Of a stretch of DNA of 64,000 nucleotides, positions 10,721 to 22,722 are shown in pieces. Source of the DNA: Ipomoea triloba (lineage: Eukaryota > Streptophyta > Magnoliopsida > Solanales > Convolvulaceae); NCBI RefSeq assembly GCF_003576645.1, contig NC_044925.1:2273710-2337709 (forward strand). The letters run 5' to 3'. The notes below the pieces were generated by a model. It saw only the letters and a list, made by a program, of their open reading frames with translations, searched no databases and was not told where the DNA came from. How positions within the stretch are numbered: position 1 is the first letter of the stretch; every line of letters begins with the position of its first letter. The position numbers and the translations under genes are program-made.

Positions 10721-11359
10721 TATATATTGTATTAGGGAAAAGTCTTACAGTATTATTCTTATTCCAAATAGGCATGTATTCTTATTCTCCCAAAAGGTTG
10801 AATCCCAATTCAAGGGCCCTGACCCACACCTCGGTCCGACAAGGTACGTAGAAAAAGGTAAATCACAGTAACTCAATGGCTCAACAAATATAAACATGCA
10901 TTCTGTTACTTGGAATAAAATATTATATTCACTGTTAATTTGATTGGATGGACCAATTTGATTGAAATTTGAATATATCATAAATATGAAGCTAAGTAAT
11001 GCTTTGGACTAGCTTCTTGTATATCATATATGGATTCATGTTTTGAGCAATATACATATGTGTTTATAATTTAAGGACGAGAAATGTAATTTGCTGTGTA
11101 ACCATCCTATCATGATGCTGGGTGAAGGTACTAAGGATGAAGAGTTATGGATAATAATTTCAGAAAACAAAAAGAATTATTCCTTATAATATGCACATGT
11201 GTTTCAAACTTAATGAAGAAGTACTTTTTGGTTTTGCAAGAACAAGCTAGCTAGGGAAGAAAAGGAAAACAAAAAAGATAAAGAGAAAAAGGAGAAAGCA
11301 AAGCATACTTTCACCTCAATCCAATCAAATCAATCCACTTATTATAAGGCTACCAGAAG

Positions 11360-11469
11360 CTTTTTTTTTTTTTTTTTCAAAATTTTCATACCTTCATATG
11401 ATTTTATATAAGTGNTTTTTTTTTTTTTTTTTCAAAATTTTCATACCTTCATATGATTTTATATAAGTG
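11360..11469. repeat. Direct duplication of about 54 bp around a single N (11415)
   Basis: The block T(n)CAAAATTTTCATACC...ATATAAGTG ends at 11414, then one N, then the same block at 11416-11469. This pattern recurs at three larger N junctions in the window and is best read as an uncollapsed contig overlap. Confidence 0.85.
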
Positions 11470-11850
11470 CATCCACACCAACACGTATTTTGGAGTTTAT
11501 ATTAGTTTATTAATTTGGTGTTGTAAAAGTGAATTGATTTGGAGGCCAAAATGAGAAGAAATAAATTTTCTGCAAAAACTTAATTCTTGTCAGAAAATGG
11601 GAGAAAAAAAAAAAAGAAGAAACAAACGTCTGAAGTGTGCGTTTGGGCGCACTTCGTGCCCCAGCAGGCACGTGTCAAAGTGGCCCACTGACTTTTATAT
11701 TACTTTTCTCTTCTTTTTTTTTTTTTTTAAAAAAAAAAAATTCAGAATTTGCTTTTGATTTTTTTTTCTTTCCTCCCATATTCTCTTTCCTAATCACACT
11801 TACAAAAACTTCTCGAAAATCGCAAAATAACTCTACTGATAAGAATGCTC
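11467..11850. mobile_element. Tourist-like MITE (family T1), TSD TAA
   Basis: The element runs from GTGCATCCACACCAACACG to CTGATAAGAATGCTC, flanked by TAA at 11464-11466 and 11851-11853. The 3-bp TAA duplication fits PIF/Harbinger. Its right part (CCTCCCATATTCTCTTTCCT, then AATCACACTTAC) is the inverted counterpart of 6780-6825. The centre is GC-rich (11638-11690). Confidence 0.65.
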
Positions 11851-11887
11851 TAATTAATTTGTAATAAAATAATAAACTTATTAATAA

Positions 11888-11890
<3 letters not shown>

Positions 11891-11959
<69 letters not shown>
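11891..11959. repeat. (AT)n microsatellite
   Basis: About 34 perfect AT units. Confidence 0.95.
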
Positions 11960-11964
<5 letters not shown>

Positions 11965-12456
11965 GTGGAAGCATGAGGGTGTAATCATAATAGATATTTT
12001 TGATGTTCTAAAAAAGGTGAATGTGATACTTAAAGGAAGATGTTCGTTTGTGGTAATGCTATTACTTTTGTCTCCCCATCAAAGTCTTTGCTTTTCATGG
12101 CATCTTGATATGGGATTTGTTGATCACCTTTATTTTATTTAGTAATATAATTATATTACATTCTTTTCTCTTTTTATTTTTATTTTTATTTTTTATTTTA
12201 AAGGATTTAAACTATGATGCTAAACGGCTAATGATCATGATCAAGTTGTTATTACTATGCTATAAAATTTATAATCATTAGTCAATAGAAATACAGTTAT
12301 ATTTACTTATATTTGTATAATTAACAATCAATGTCACATATTGAAAGTGTACCGACAACAAGATATTGAGCTGACCCTTAACTATCTGACGTGTAATTTT
12401 AAAGTTAACGTGACATGTAATTCAACTCAAATACATCAAGGTAAAATAAATAAATA

Positions 12457-12457
<1 letters not shown>

Positions 12458-12514
<57 letters not shown>
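12458..12514. repeat. (AAT)n microsatellite
   Basis: About 19 AAT units, preceded by an AAAT run. Confidence 0.95.
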
Positions 12515-12699
12515 GTAATAAATGAGAATAATTCCAAAATAAATAAGAAACTAAAGACACTTAAAAATGAACACACATAGTAAACCTCCAACTTTAATTT
12601 TAATCTTAAAAAAGTGAAAAAAAATATATATTAAAAAAATGAAAAACCATACTTTAATTATTATGTTAAAAGGTCAATCGTTATATCATGAATTAGTGT

Positions 12700-12920
12700 T
12701 CACCATTTACATTGTGGATCATGTCTAAATTATGTACATGGTATTAACATATTATGCGTCTTCAGTTAACATAATAAGTACACTTTTTAGTTAACATACA
12801 ATGTACGTACATGCAATTTATTTACATGTACATAATATACTAACGACATGTATATAATTCAGACCAGGTCTATGTCCGCATAATGCGTATGATCGACCTT
12901 GGTACACGATATAATTTACG
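12700..12920. repeat. Degenerate array with TATGTACAT/AGTTAACAT units
   Basis: Short repeats of the type AAATTATGTACATGG, TTAACATAAT and ATGTACGTACATG are followed by CGACCTTGGTACACGATATAA, which resembles TGGACCATGTTCCACGATATAA at 9793. The composition is like 38760-39000. Confidence 0.45.
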
Positions 12921-14237
12921 TTAAGATATCATATCATGCATAAACTTTGATTATTGTGTATCTTTTTGATGATGGATCACTTTGAATTGTAGTGAATAAA
13001 TTAATGTGTGCTGTGGTCGGGTAGCTTTCAGTTGCAAAATTTCTAATCTAAGTACAAAGTATTGTCTAAGGGGTGTTTTGCACTTTTGCATATGCCCGGG
13101 GATTTTTTTACTTTAATAAAGTCATCTTTTTATTTTTATTATTTTAATTTTTTTTTCTTTTTGATCAATACAAGAAAAAAGTGGAGTGTAGAGCTACGTT
13201 TCCAACGCCAACTTTTTCCCACACTGCTTATAAAATGTGAACAAACAAGCGTTTTCATCGTTTTGTTTGAAAGATAAGTGCACTTTTTTCTTTTGAGTTG
13301 CTTTTTAGTCTCTTTTATTTTATATATATAAAAAAAATAAAGAACAAAACTTTAGGATAAAAAAAAAACAAATATACAATTACATATGGCTGGGTTTTGT
13401 CCGGCTGCTTATTGTTTGGGTGAACCTTACAATAAGCTACTACTATTATTGTTGTTATTGTATGTAATATTTTTTTTTTGTTTTTAAACATTTAATTAGG
13501 GTTAAGTTATTTTTGAATCTCAATTAAAGAAGGTTTAGGCGACGTTTGATCATATGGTATATGTTACATTTTATTCAAAAAATTGGAACTTCAAAATTAA
13601 ACTAAACCCGCTGAACTTTGAATGAGGATAGGTTAGTTAACATTATATATCAGGTTTATTGGTGAAAAAATTAAACCTTACTTTTTATGCCTTGTGATAA
13701 TTTCAATATTTAAAATTTTATAATTTAATACCAACATTTGGTCTATCATAATAATTATATATATCTAATTATACATAACGATTAATATATCTAAAATTTT
13801 AAAATTTAATGCGAAATAATTGTATCTTGTGACAATTATATCTAATTATGATATTTAACTTACAAAAAAAATTCAACCAAGCATGCCTTTGATGTGTTGG
13901 AACACAAATTATTTAAAAAATCAAGCCATAAAATAATCTTTTAAAACATAATGTATCAAAATATCTAATTCATATAACTAAACTTTCTAAACTAAGCCCC
14001 AAAATATATATAAATGGGGAGGCTCAGGCGAGAACATGATTTTATTATAGTCCCATGTAAAAAGTGATGACTAATTAATCTGATTCATCTATTTGGATAG
14101 ATCAATTGTTGATGGTTGTAGAAAAATAAGGAGAAAAAGGGCTACTAAAATCCTCAAACATTGATGAACCCTAATATGGACAACTAAGATTAATCATCAC
14201 TTTTTATAGGCATGGGTTGATCTCATTTGAAACCACC

Positions 14238-14239
<2 letters not shown>
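12921..14239. other. Intergenic, nothing recognised
   Basis: AT-rich DNA with poly-A/T runs. The reading frame beginning at 13062 is low complexity and not credible as a gene. Confidence 0.45.
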
Positions 14240-14240
<1 letters not shown>

Positions 14241-14311
<71 letters not shown>

Positions 14312-14336
14312 GAGAAAGAGAGAGAGAGAGAGAGAA
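14241..14336. repeat. (AT)n(AG)n compound microsatellite
   Basis: About 16 AT units run straight into about 30 AG units with single-base interruptions. Confidence 0.95.
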
Positions 14337-14344
14337 AGGGGTAG

Positions 14345-14866
14345 TCTAGTTCATATGAGAGTCACTTCAAGGTGAGAATCAGTGGTCTAATCTGGGTTGT
14401 CCATTGAGTAAGATTTAATGTTTTTATTAACTACTCTATATATTTTTTTAAACAGAGTTGGGTACTGCAGTAATATCGAAAAGGAGCTGCAATTGCGTTT
14501 AAAGGGAATTGCAGTTGTGTTAAACTGATACTGAATAACAGTTTCACATTTTTAGGGGCGTATATTGGTCAATGAAACTGTAGTTATATCGAAACGATAT
14601 TGTAATTGTGTTGAAAGGAAACTGAATAACAATTTCACATATTTGAGTGTAAAATGTCGAATGAATTAATACTTCAGTTATATTGAAAAGGATTTGCAGC
14701 TGTTTTGAAAGGGAACTATAATTGTGTTGAAAAGGAACTGCAGTTGTGTTGAAAGAAAACTGCAGTTATGCGGAACGGAGGCTGTTTCAGCCATTTGTTT
14801 TCATTAATCAAAATGACGTCGTTTTGATGCGCGGTCCACAGTGAAATTTACGGGTGGTGACTGCTC
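14345..14866. repeat. Array of about 120-bp units, orientation opposite to 9330, plus CGGTCCACAG module
   Basis: Units contain ACTGAATAACAGTTTCACAT, ATTGGTCAATGAAACTG, ATATCGAAACGATATTG and GTGTTGAAAGGAAACTG. They are followed by AATGACGTCGTTTTGATGCG and CGGTCCACAGTG. This is the inverse of the 9330-9800 locus and matches 52240-52606. It is cut at 14867 by an N and a run of 23 G, probably an assembly break. Confidence 0.65.
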
Positions 14867-14890
14867 NGGGGGGGGGGGGGGGGGGGGGGG
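14867..14890. other. Single N followed by a G homopolymer (assembly junction)
   Basis: N at 14867, then about 23 G. In contrast to the other single-N sites, no duplicated flank is seen. Confidence 0.8.
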
Positions 14891-15786
14891 CTAGTTGGAG
14901 TATGCTTTTGATTAGTTTTGTTAATAAACATGTGATTTTAGTAGGGGGTGCTTCGTAGGCTTTTGAGTTGTGCATTAGGGTGCTGCGGAGGAGAGGGAGT
15001 TGGTGGTGGTTACCGGAGCTGATACGGTGCTTGCCGCAACCGTACGCTCGGTGGTGGAGTTGGTCAATATTTGGTTTGGGAAGAGAGAGAGATTTTCATA
15101 ACGCTAGCTGATACTAGATGAGTTTGAATAATTTGATTGATCAACAATACAATTACATGAGAATCCTATAACTCTAAGACTACTTGATTATCTCCTATAC
15201 AATAGGAATGTTACAGAAATCTATTCTAAACCACACATTGTACTAACCACACAATAATATAGTAAGGACTAATAATAATGATGATAACAATAATATAACT
15301 CACATAGGTGTGGTACATTATAGTATTGTGGGTTGTGCATTGGTTGGGGGGAGTTAGGTATCCCCTCTGCTGTGAGGTTATAAATCATAGGACTATGTTG
15401 TACATTTTTTCGCACTTTTAGAGTAAAAGTTGTGTATTGCTAGTAGTAAATGTGTTCATTCTGTGGGGGTAGTGTTATGCATTCTGTGTTAGTACGGCGA
15501 TCGTAAATTTTGTGTGTTGCGATAGTGGCTGTGGCTTGTAGATGTAGTATTTGTGCATCGATGTTATAGTGTCAGTTCATCGTTGTTGTAGTTGTGGTTC
15601 ATTATGGTGTTAGTTGTGGTGTCTTATACTGTCCTTAGGGTTTTTTGTCGTGGAGTTTTGTTTTTTTTTTTTTTTTGACTTTTAGGCTTGAAGATTAATA
15701 TTAATGATTAAAAATAGTTTTTTGTTTCCATCAATATTGTCAGAGAATGAACATGTTTGGAAAGCGTAATGTTAAAGGAGTGTTTA

Positions 15787-16023
<237 letters not shown>

Positions 16024-16928
16024 CAATTGTCATGGTTGGATGCTTCTAGGTGGACTAATTTGTCTTTGACCATATATTTCCTATTATATTATGCTAGTAA
16101 TATTCTTAATTTTAGCAGATGGATGTATAGATCATAGCCGTGTATCTCTTGATATTAGACCACAAATTAAAAGACCTTGTGCGACCACAAACTCAACTAA
16201 GAAGTTGTCTCAAATTGTAAATTTTCTTCTCATGAGTGCATATTTTGACAACGTAATTGTCATTGAAATTTTAATAATTATATTTGGTGAGTATTCATGC
16301 GTTGAAAAGATTGAAATATATTATGGTCTTGAAAAGAAAAAGTACATACACAGCTAAAATATTTGATGGTTCGGATCGGAAAAGGCAAATATCATGTTGC
16401 TTGCTGGCTGCTGCTGTGGATGATAAATGTGAAATTAACTTGCTTTAATTAATCAAATGGAAAGAAGAAAAAGAAAAAGTCATACTTTTCTCCTTTATTT
16501 AATTAATTTCTTTATTTCTTTTGCTTCTTCTGCATTTTCCCCAATCATTCCCAAGTTGAAGACTTAGCAATGCATCCCTCCAATTAAAAATCACTAATTC
16601 AAGTACTTGCAAGCATCTTCACACACATATATAAGATAGGTCAAATAAAAGCATGTCCTCTTGTTAAAAGGGTGTTTTTTTGAGAGAGCTCAACATGTGA
16701 ATCAAGTTTTACTAGAGTATGCAGAATTATATAAGGAATGTAAATTTGTCGAGCTTAAGCTGCGGATTACTTTTGATAAGACCGCATATCATAATAATTT
16801 TTTATCGAGTGACGCGGATAAGAGATTCAAATCTATGACTTTTGACATGAGGTTGGCTTTAATGCATGTCAAATTGAAGCATGTGTTTAATCTCAACTAA
16901 ACGTTTAAGTTGATAATTGAATTGCTCA
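16024..16928. other. Intergenic, nothing recognised
   Basis: Short open frames at 16091-16357 and 16661-16900 show no family motif and no codon bias; I do not call them genes. Confidence 0.5.
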
Positions 16929-17515
16929 TGTGTGTGTGTATAATATGGTTCAAATGCGGATGGTGTGCTCAGGTGCGATTGTGCGGTGGGAGGAGAGCCA
17001 TTGATCTTGCCAAAATTAACTTATAGGATTTACAATTATTTAAAAAAAAACGTGGAGGCAATTTGGTAAATTTCTGTATTGGTCAAACTCAGGTGCGTAG
17101 TTAAGGTGTGTCAATTCTTCAATGAAAACTTAAGTTGAAACTTAAGCTGCGTCGATTTAAAGCTTTAGATGTGTTGTTTTACTTCTTAAGGTGCATGATT
17201 TTTCTTCTTAAGGTGCATGATTTGTGTGCTTAAGGTGCACCAGTTATTGAAACTTAAGGTGCGTGATTTCTGTATTTAAGGTGCGTCAGTTATAATTTTT
17301 AGGTACTCCGGCCATTTTAAATCTTTAGGTGCGTGATTTTTGTTTTTAAGGTGCTTTTTTTGTGTGGTTAAGGTGCGTGGTGTATGTGCTTAAGGTGAAA
17401 ATGATAAATATCAACGATTCAGATTAAATTGATTTGAGCCGTTGATCTAGATTTTATCAACGACTCAGATTAAATTGCACGCCCGCACCTGAGCAAATTC
17501 TGGCACACACATATA
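16929..17515. mobile_element. Possible non-autonomous TIR element with an AAGGTGCGT array
   Basis: The left end (ATGTGTGTGTATAATATGG... then GTGTGCTCAGGTGCG) and the inverted right end (TATGTGTGTGCCAGAATTTG... then CTCAGGTGCGGGCGTGC) share GTGTGTG and CTCAGGTGCG at similar spacing. Between them 17090-17400 is a TTAAGGTGCGTGATTT array like 188-510. Near the right end, GATTCAGATTAAATTGA and GACTCAGATTAAATTGC are direct repeats. No TSD was found. Confidence 0.45.
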
Positions 17516-18239
17516 GGGTCAATTTTATAATTATTACAAACTTTCAAGTTTGTAATATTTATAAAACCGATCCAATCATTTTCTCCTTGTCTTTCATCAG
17601 CAATCAACTATTGATCTATCCAAATGAATGTACCAAATTAATCCTTAGTCCTTACTTTTACCTAAGAGCATGTTATCACATGAACTCCACGCATATATAT
17701 ACACCCATGTTAGCTCTCATATTTATTTTCAATAATGGAAAAGATAAGATTGAAAAAAGAAAGAAAAATTATGATATGATAAAAATATCTTGTTATTACT
17801 TTTTGGAAAAGAATATTGTAAACAAAAGTATTATTGTAGCCTTTTTCATAATTATATACGGATTAAAGATAAGGATCATGTCTTCAAGATGCATGATTCA
17901 CATTCACTTTGTGTATATTAATAATTTGTATCTAATTATAACGACATACACACACCTATACCCTAGTGAGTCATACACACATAAACTATTGTATATGAAA
18001 AATTCTATAATATTAAAGAATTGTGGTATCTATTATTATAGAGATAAAACAATATTGTGATATTTTTTTTAAAGAATAATACTATTTATTTTCTTTCTAA
18101 GTTTACTTCCAAATGTGACAATAAAGTCCTTTATATTCATGGTTGACTCTACACAAGTTTAAAAATAAATCTACTTAATAATTAAGTATTAAAAGAAAAC
18201 AATGAATAGATACGGTCACATTAAGAGGTGAATATTAGG
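17516..18239. other. Intergenic, nothing recognised
   Basis: AT-rich. A 157-codon open frame at 17587-18060 is dominated by Ile, Tyr, Asn and Lys and has no recognisable domain; chance is the best explanation. Confidence 0.5.
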
Positions 18240-18663
18240 CAATTTTGCAAAAATCTCACCTAGGCAGCTAGGTGCTAGCCACCCACCTAGCGTATCACCA
18301 TAATCGGTGATCTAGGCGACCGACTAAATTGCCTAGGCCGCTTAGGCGCTAACCGTACCGCCTAGGCCTCCTAGGCACCGACTAGGTTGCCTAGTCGGCC
18401 GATTAGCTATTATTTTTTTTTAAAGTTACTTAACTTAAAACGACATCATTTTGAGCGAAATAATCCTAAATTGCTCAAACTCTAAATATTTTTTATGTTA
18501 ATATTTAATATTTTAGTATTAACTATTAAAGTATTAAATAGTTTATAATTATTAGTTTTTAAAAGATTTAAAAATTTTAAACAAATTTTTAAAAAGAATA
18601 ATTGCCATCTAAACGCCCTAAGCACTAGGCGCCCTCCGAGCACCTAGCTATTTTTCAACCATG
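18240..18663. mobile_element. hAT-type MITE (family H2), TSD ATATTAGG
   Basis: The 424-bp element has inverted ends CAATTTTGCAAAAATC and CATGGTTGAAAAATAG. The perfect 8-bp direct repeat ATATTAGG lies at 18232-18239 and 18664-18671. The subterminal DNA is dense with CCTAGGCG-type motifs (GCCTAGGCCGCTTAGGCG and similar), and the centre is AT-rich. A second member lies inverted at 56419-56862. Confidence 0.85.
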
Positions 18664-18671
18664 ATATTAGG

Positions 18672-19290
18672 ACGGAAAAATTAAAAAAAAGGTAGGGGTG
18701 CGTAGCATATTCTTTTTGTAAATAAAATTATAGTTGTTTTAAAAGTATATGTTACGAAGTATTATCTTTTTATTATTTATAGTGATAGATACAGTGTCTT
18801 TTTATTATTGTAAATTTTTTATTATTATATTAAGCTTTTCTTGAAACCATACAATGATCATACACATGTTTGCGATTCAACTATTATTATTTACACCTTA
18901 TAGACAAATGTACCGATGATGTGTTTTTTTTGGCCAACTTGAGCTCCAGATCATCGCTGTCTTGTCATTCAATTCGTCTCCATCAAAACAAGATAGATAT
19001 ACTATCTTCTTAATTTGATCAAATATTTTATAATAATATACGGAGCAAAATAAATAGCTTGTACAATACTATAATGATTATGTGTATGTATAGAAGGGGA
19101 AACAAATCAAACAATTCTCTCCCAAGAAAAGCTTCTTACTTTAATTAGACTTTAATCTCTTTAAAAGTTAGGGCTCCATTTTCAATGTCTAAAGTATAAT
19201 ATATTATAAAGACAAATGAAAAAATAAAAAATAAAAAATCAATTAACCTAAGGATAAAACATACCACTATATAAATTTGTAAAGACTATT
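18672..19290. other. Intergenic, nothing recognised
   Basis: AT-rich DNA without a supportable feature. Confidence 0.5.
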
Positions 19291-19389
19291 ACCTCAGTGC
19301 AGGCAATATTGACTCTTGTGCTTCAATAGGTTGAGAAAGTAATTATGAACAGATACTGCATTATAATAGAGTCAGTAGTATTCAAAAAT
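19291..19389 (+). mobile_element. SINE S1, 5'-truncated
   Basis: ACCTCAGTGCAGGCAATATTGACTC, then TTGAGAAAGTAATTATGAACAG and GAGTCAGTAGTATTCAAAA. Only the part downstream of the B box remains. Confidence 0.65.
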
Positions 19390-20195
19390 TTGTAAAGACT
19401 GTTTAAGACCAAACTCTTCTATTAGTGAGAAGAATACTTACTATTGCACTCTTGTCTAAAATCTCTAATGATAGCTTTTCTTGATGTGATCTTTTTCACT
19501 TTTTATCATGGTCTATTTTCGTATTTGAATTGATTCAAAATAGAAGAATTACTATAAATAAACTTTTATTTATTTGAAGAATGATACTCCGTATATGTTA
19601 TTGAATAGTTTACATTTATTTACATGATTTTTCTTCACAATCAACTAAAAAGTGTTAATTATTTTTGAATTCATAGAGAGTTTTTCAAAGTGACCCTGAT
19701 TCGAAACGACAAGGTACATAATTCACATTCGTAAGGTACAAAATTTTACAGCACAAAAAACATACGCATGTTATATATTTACTTATTTTTCAAATTTGAT
19801 TTAGGTACATGATTTCTGTTCAAAGGTACAAATTTCACAACACAAGACAAAATATTTCTGTTCAAAGGTACATGTTCACAATTTTAGAACTTTATGTTCA
19901 CACCTTTAGAACTATATATTCACAATTACAAAGTTCTATGTTCACAATTTCATAACTCTATATTCAATAATATAACACAATTTTTAAATCTATATAAAAA
20001 AAATTGTGAATATAGAATTTAAAAATTGTGAATATTAAGTAATGTAATTTTGTATATTGAGATCTAATTTGCCCTCCATCAACATCTCTACTAATTTTAT
20101 TAAAAAAGTAATTTGTCACACGCCAATATTACGGACGTGGTCTATTTTGATTTTTGAGGCGCACTGTATTGGGCTGGAGAGGGGGGCGGAACGTC

Positions 20196-20201
20196 AAAAA
20201 A
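20196..20201 (-). terminator. Pol III terminator (T6) of tRNA-Arg
   Basis: On the minus strand six T lie 9-14 nt after the last tRNA base. A T run of this length just past a tRNA is the normal pol III stop and supports an active gene. Confidence 0.75.
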
Positions 20202-20209
20202 CCGATTTG

Positions 20210-20282
20210 CACGCCCAGTGGGACTCGAACCCACAATCGCTTGATTAGAAGTCAAGCGCCTTATCCATTAGGCCATGGGCGC
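20210..20282 (-). tRNA. tRNA-Arg (anticodon TCT)
   Basis: The cloverleaf folds on the minus strand: acceptor GCGCCCA pairs with TGGGCGT (G1-U72 wobble) and the discriminator is G. The anticodon stem CTTGA/TCAAG closes the loop CTTCTAA, so the anticodon is TCT (Arg, codon AGA). The T arm is GTGGG-TTCGAGT-CCCAC, a perfect B box. There is no intron and no encoded CCA. A T6 terminator follows. An identical copy at 22414-22486 is probably an assembly duplicate. Confidence 0.95.
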
Positions 20283-20518
20283 TTGTTGTGAAAAGTGGAA
20301 CATTATCTTTATTTGTAGGAAAATCGAAATAAGGGTGCAAAATGTTGGCAGCAAACCGCAATTAACTTGCAATATGGTAGTATGTATACATGCAAACACT
20401 TCTGGCCCAGAAGAAGAAGAAGAAGAAGAAATTATATAAACTAATAATTTTATTTTTTTTTTGCTAAATATCTTAGTATTACTGTTGTTTTTTTTGGCAT
20501 AATTTTTTAATCCCTCCT

Positions 20519-20979
20519 TGTTATGAAATATTAATTATAACTGTGATATTAATAAGAAATTGAGAATCTTAAACTAAAGATGAAGAACACTGAAATGGAG
20601 AAGGAGGAAGAAGCATTTGTATTGATGTTTCTGGGATGGATGATTTACAAGGGAGTGATGGGGTATTTATATTACCCGGAAATGAATAAATAAATATATT
20701 GTATACTGTAGGTGACCTCATGGCTGACATAGCATTGTTGGATTTGTTAAAGCCTGAAAAGGCTTAGCTGCCCCAATGGTCACCGGATCGAATCCTGTAG
20801 CTCCTAGCTTTTGTCTGCATCTTGAATTAGCTCTTCAACCATTATATACAGCTAAATGTTCTCCAAGCATTCTTCAATAGTTGTAGCAGCAAAATGGATT
20901 GAGTCTTGAGCTTTAAACAATAGGTCCAAGGTTCAAATCATAGCTTGGACATCCACCATTTTCTTTTTATTTCATAACA
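20519..20979 (-). repeat. 3' LTR of the LARD-like element (461 bp)
   Basis: It differs from the 5' LTR at 28062-28513 mainly by a 9-bp insertion near 20795 and one visible T/C change, so the insertion is young. Inside are two B-box-like stretches on the plus strand (GGATCGAATCCTGTAGC and AAGGTTCAAATCATAGC). Confidence 0.85.
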
Positions 20980-20990
20980 CTCCCCCTTGG
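20980..20990 (-). other. Polypurine tract
   Basis: CCAAGGGGGAG on the minus strand lies immediately 5' of the 3' LTR, the expected plus-strand primer site. It is repeated at 23184-23194 in the duplicated block. Confidence 0.75.
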
Positions 20991-22413
20991 ATGTCCAAAG
21001 AATGAACACTATATTGCCTCGTTAAAAACCTTGCCAAAGAAAAACCCGATGGGAATAAAAACTTTGAATAAGGGAAAAAGAGTACAATATATGCTCCCCC
21101 TGATAAAGACATTATTGAAGATCAAGTTCGTGTGCTCCTCCTTGTTTCTGAAGACTTTTTAGATGATGCCATACTAATTAATAATGTTCTCCATTGGCCA
21201 TCATCTTATTATACTCATGCCTCATTAAAAACCTCGCTAGAAAAACCCTGTGGGAAAAACCTAGCCGAGGGAAAAAGAGTACATGGTATGTTTAATTATG
21301 TATTACACTGGTTGCCTCATTAAAAACCTTACGCTAAGAAAACCCAGTGGAAAAAAACTTAGCTAAGAGAAAAATAGTACAACCATATCCCCAACATAAA
21401 CTTCAGAGCATAATATTCGTGATTCATTATGCTCCCCCTGAAGATAACATTCTTCAAATCCCTTATTTTAAACTTCAAAATATAGAGGGATTTTGTGAAC
21501 AATCATGTTCAACTATCAATGGAGAAAATATATTTCATAATAATTGCGTGACTCTTTTTAGAGCTCACGTGGGTATAATACTGACATTATCATGTCTAGT
21601 CAATTTTCATAATATACCCATAACATTATTCTTATTGTCCACTTATAGAACAATGGTGTAAATTATAGTACAACCAGTTTTTGGGACTTGGCATCATGGG
21701 ATCTAATAATAATAGCCAATACCCAAGTAACCCATTATATATTGGTTTGTCTAAGTAGCCAACCAGAATCATTTATGGGTTAACTGGTGTATAAATTTCT
21801 TTTCAAAGAAATACTCGATCTTTCAAGTCGAGATAATATTAAGCTTTCACNAAAAGTGTTAATTATTTTTGAATTCATAGAGAGTTTTTCAAAGTGACCC
21901 TGATTCGAAACGACAAGGTACATAATTCACATTCGTAAGGTACAAAATTTTACAGCACAAAAAACATACGCATGTTATATATTTACTTATTTTTCAAATT
22001 TGATTTAGGTACATGATTTCTGTTCAAAGGTACAAATTTCACAACACAAGACAAAATATTTCTGTTCAAAGGTACATGTTCACAATTTTAGAACTTTATG
22101 TTCACACCTTTAGAACTATATATTCACAATTACAAAGTTCTATGTTCACAATTTCATAACTCTATATTCAATAATATAACACAATTTTTAAATCTATATA
22201 AAAAAAATTGTGAATATAGAATTTAAAAATTGTGAATATTAAGTAATGTAATTTTGTATATTGAGATCTAATTTGCCCTCCATCAACATCTCTACTAATT
22301 TTATTAAAAAAGTAATTTGTCACACGCCAATATTACGGACGTGGTCTATTTTGATTTTTGAGGCGCACTGTATTGGGCTGGAGAGGGGGGCGGAACGTCA
22401 AAAAACCGATTTG

Positions 22414-22486
22414 CACGCCCAGTGGGACTCGAACCCACAATCGCTTGATTAGAAGTCAAGCGCCTTATCCATTAGGCCATGGGCGC
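22414..22486 (-). tRNA. tRNA-Arg (TCT), second copy within the duplicated block
   Basis: Identical to 20210-20282, including the downstream T6 (22400-22405) and flanks. Because the whole block is duplicated around an N, this is probably the same gene assembled twice. Confidence 0.85.
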
Positions 22487-22722
22487 TTGTTGTGAAAAGT
22501 GGAACATTATCTTTATTTGTAGGAAAATCGAAATAAGGGTGCAAAATGTTGGCAGCAAACCGCAATTAACTTGCAATATGGTAGTATGTATACATGCAAA
22601 CACTTCTGGCCCAGAAGAAGAAGAAGAAGAAGAAATTATATAAACTAATAATTTTATTTTTTTTTTGCTAAATATCTTAGTATTACTGTTGTTTTTTTTG
22701 GCATAATTTTTTAATCCCTCCT

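Larger units (their letters stand above)
19648..21850. repeat. Copy 1 of a 2203-bp direct duplication ending at N 21851
   Basis: This block is repeated at 21852-24054 with no difference that I noticed, offset by 2204. It contains tRNA-Arg, an LTR and the start of a retrotransposon interior. Copy 1 ends in mid-sequence at the N and copy 2 starts right after it. See the findings: an uncollapsed overlap is likely. Confidence 0.9.

Noticed and set aside
16661..16900. 79-codon frame with fairly normal composition
   Set aside because: No recognisable family, no neighbouring exon-like frames with fitting splice sites; insufficient support.
17587..18060. 157-codon frame in AT-rich DNA
   Set aside because: Ile/Tyr/Asn/Lys-rich, no motif, no splice context; expected by chance in such composition.
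21132..21661. Frames of 63 and 104 codons repeated at 23336 and 23551
   Set aside because: They lie on the plus strand of the 3' untranslated region of a minus-strand retrotransposon and are repeated only because the block is duplicated.
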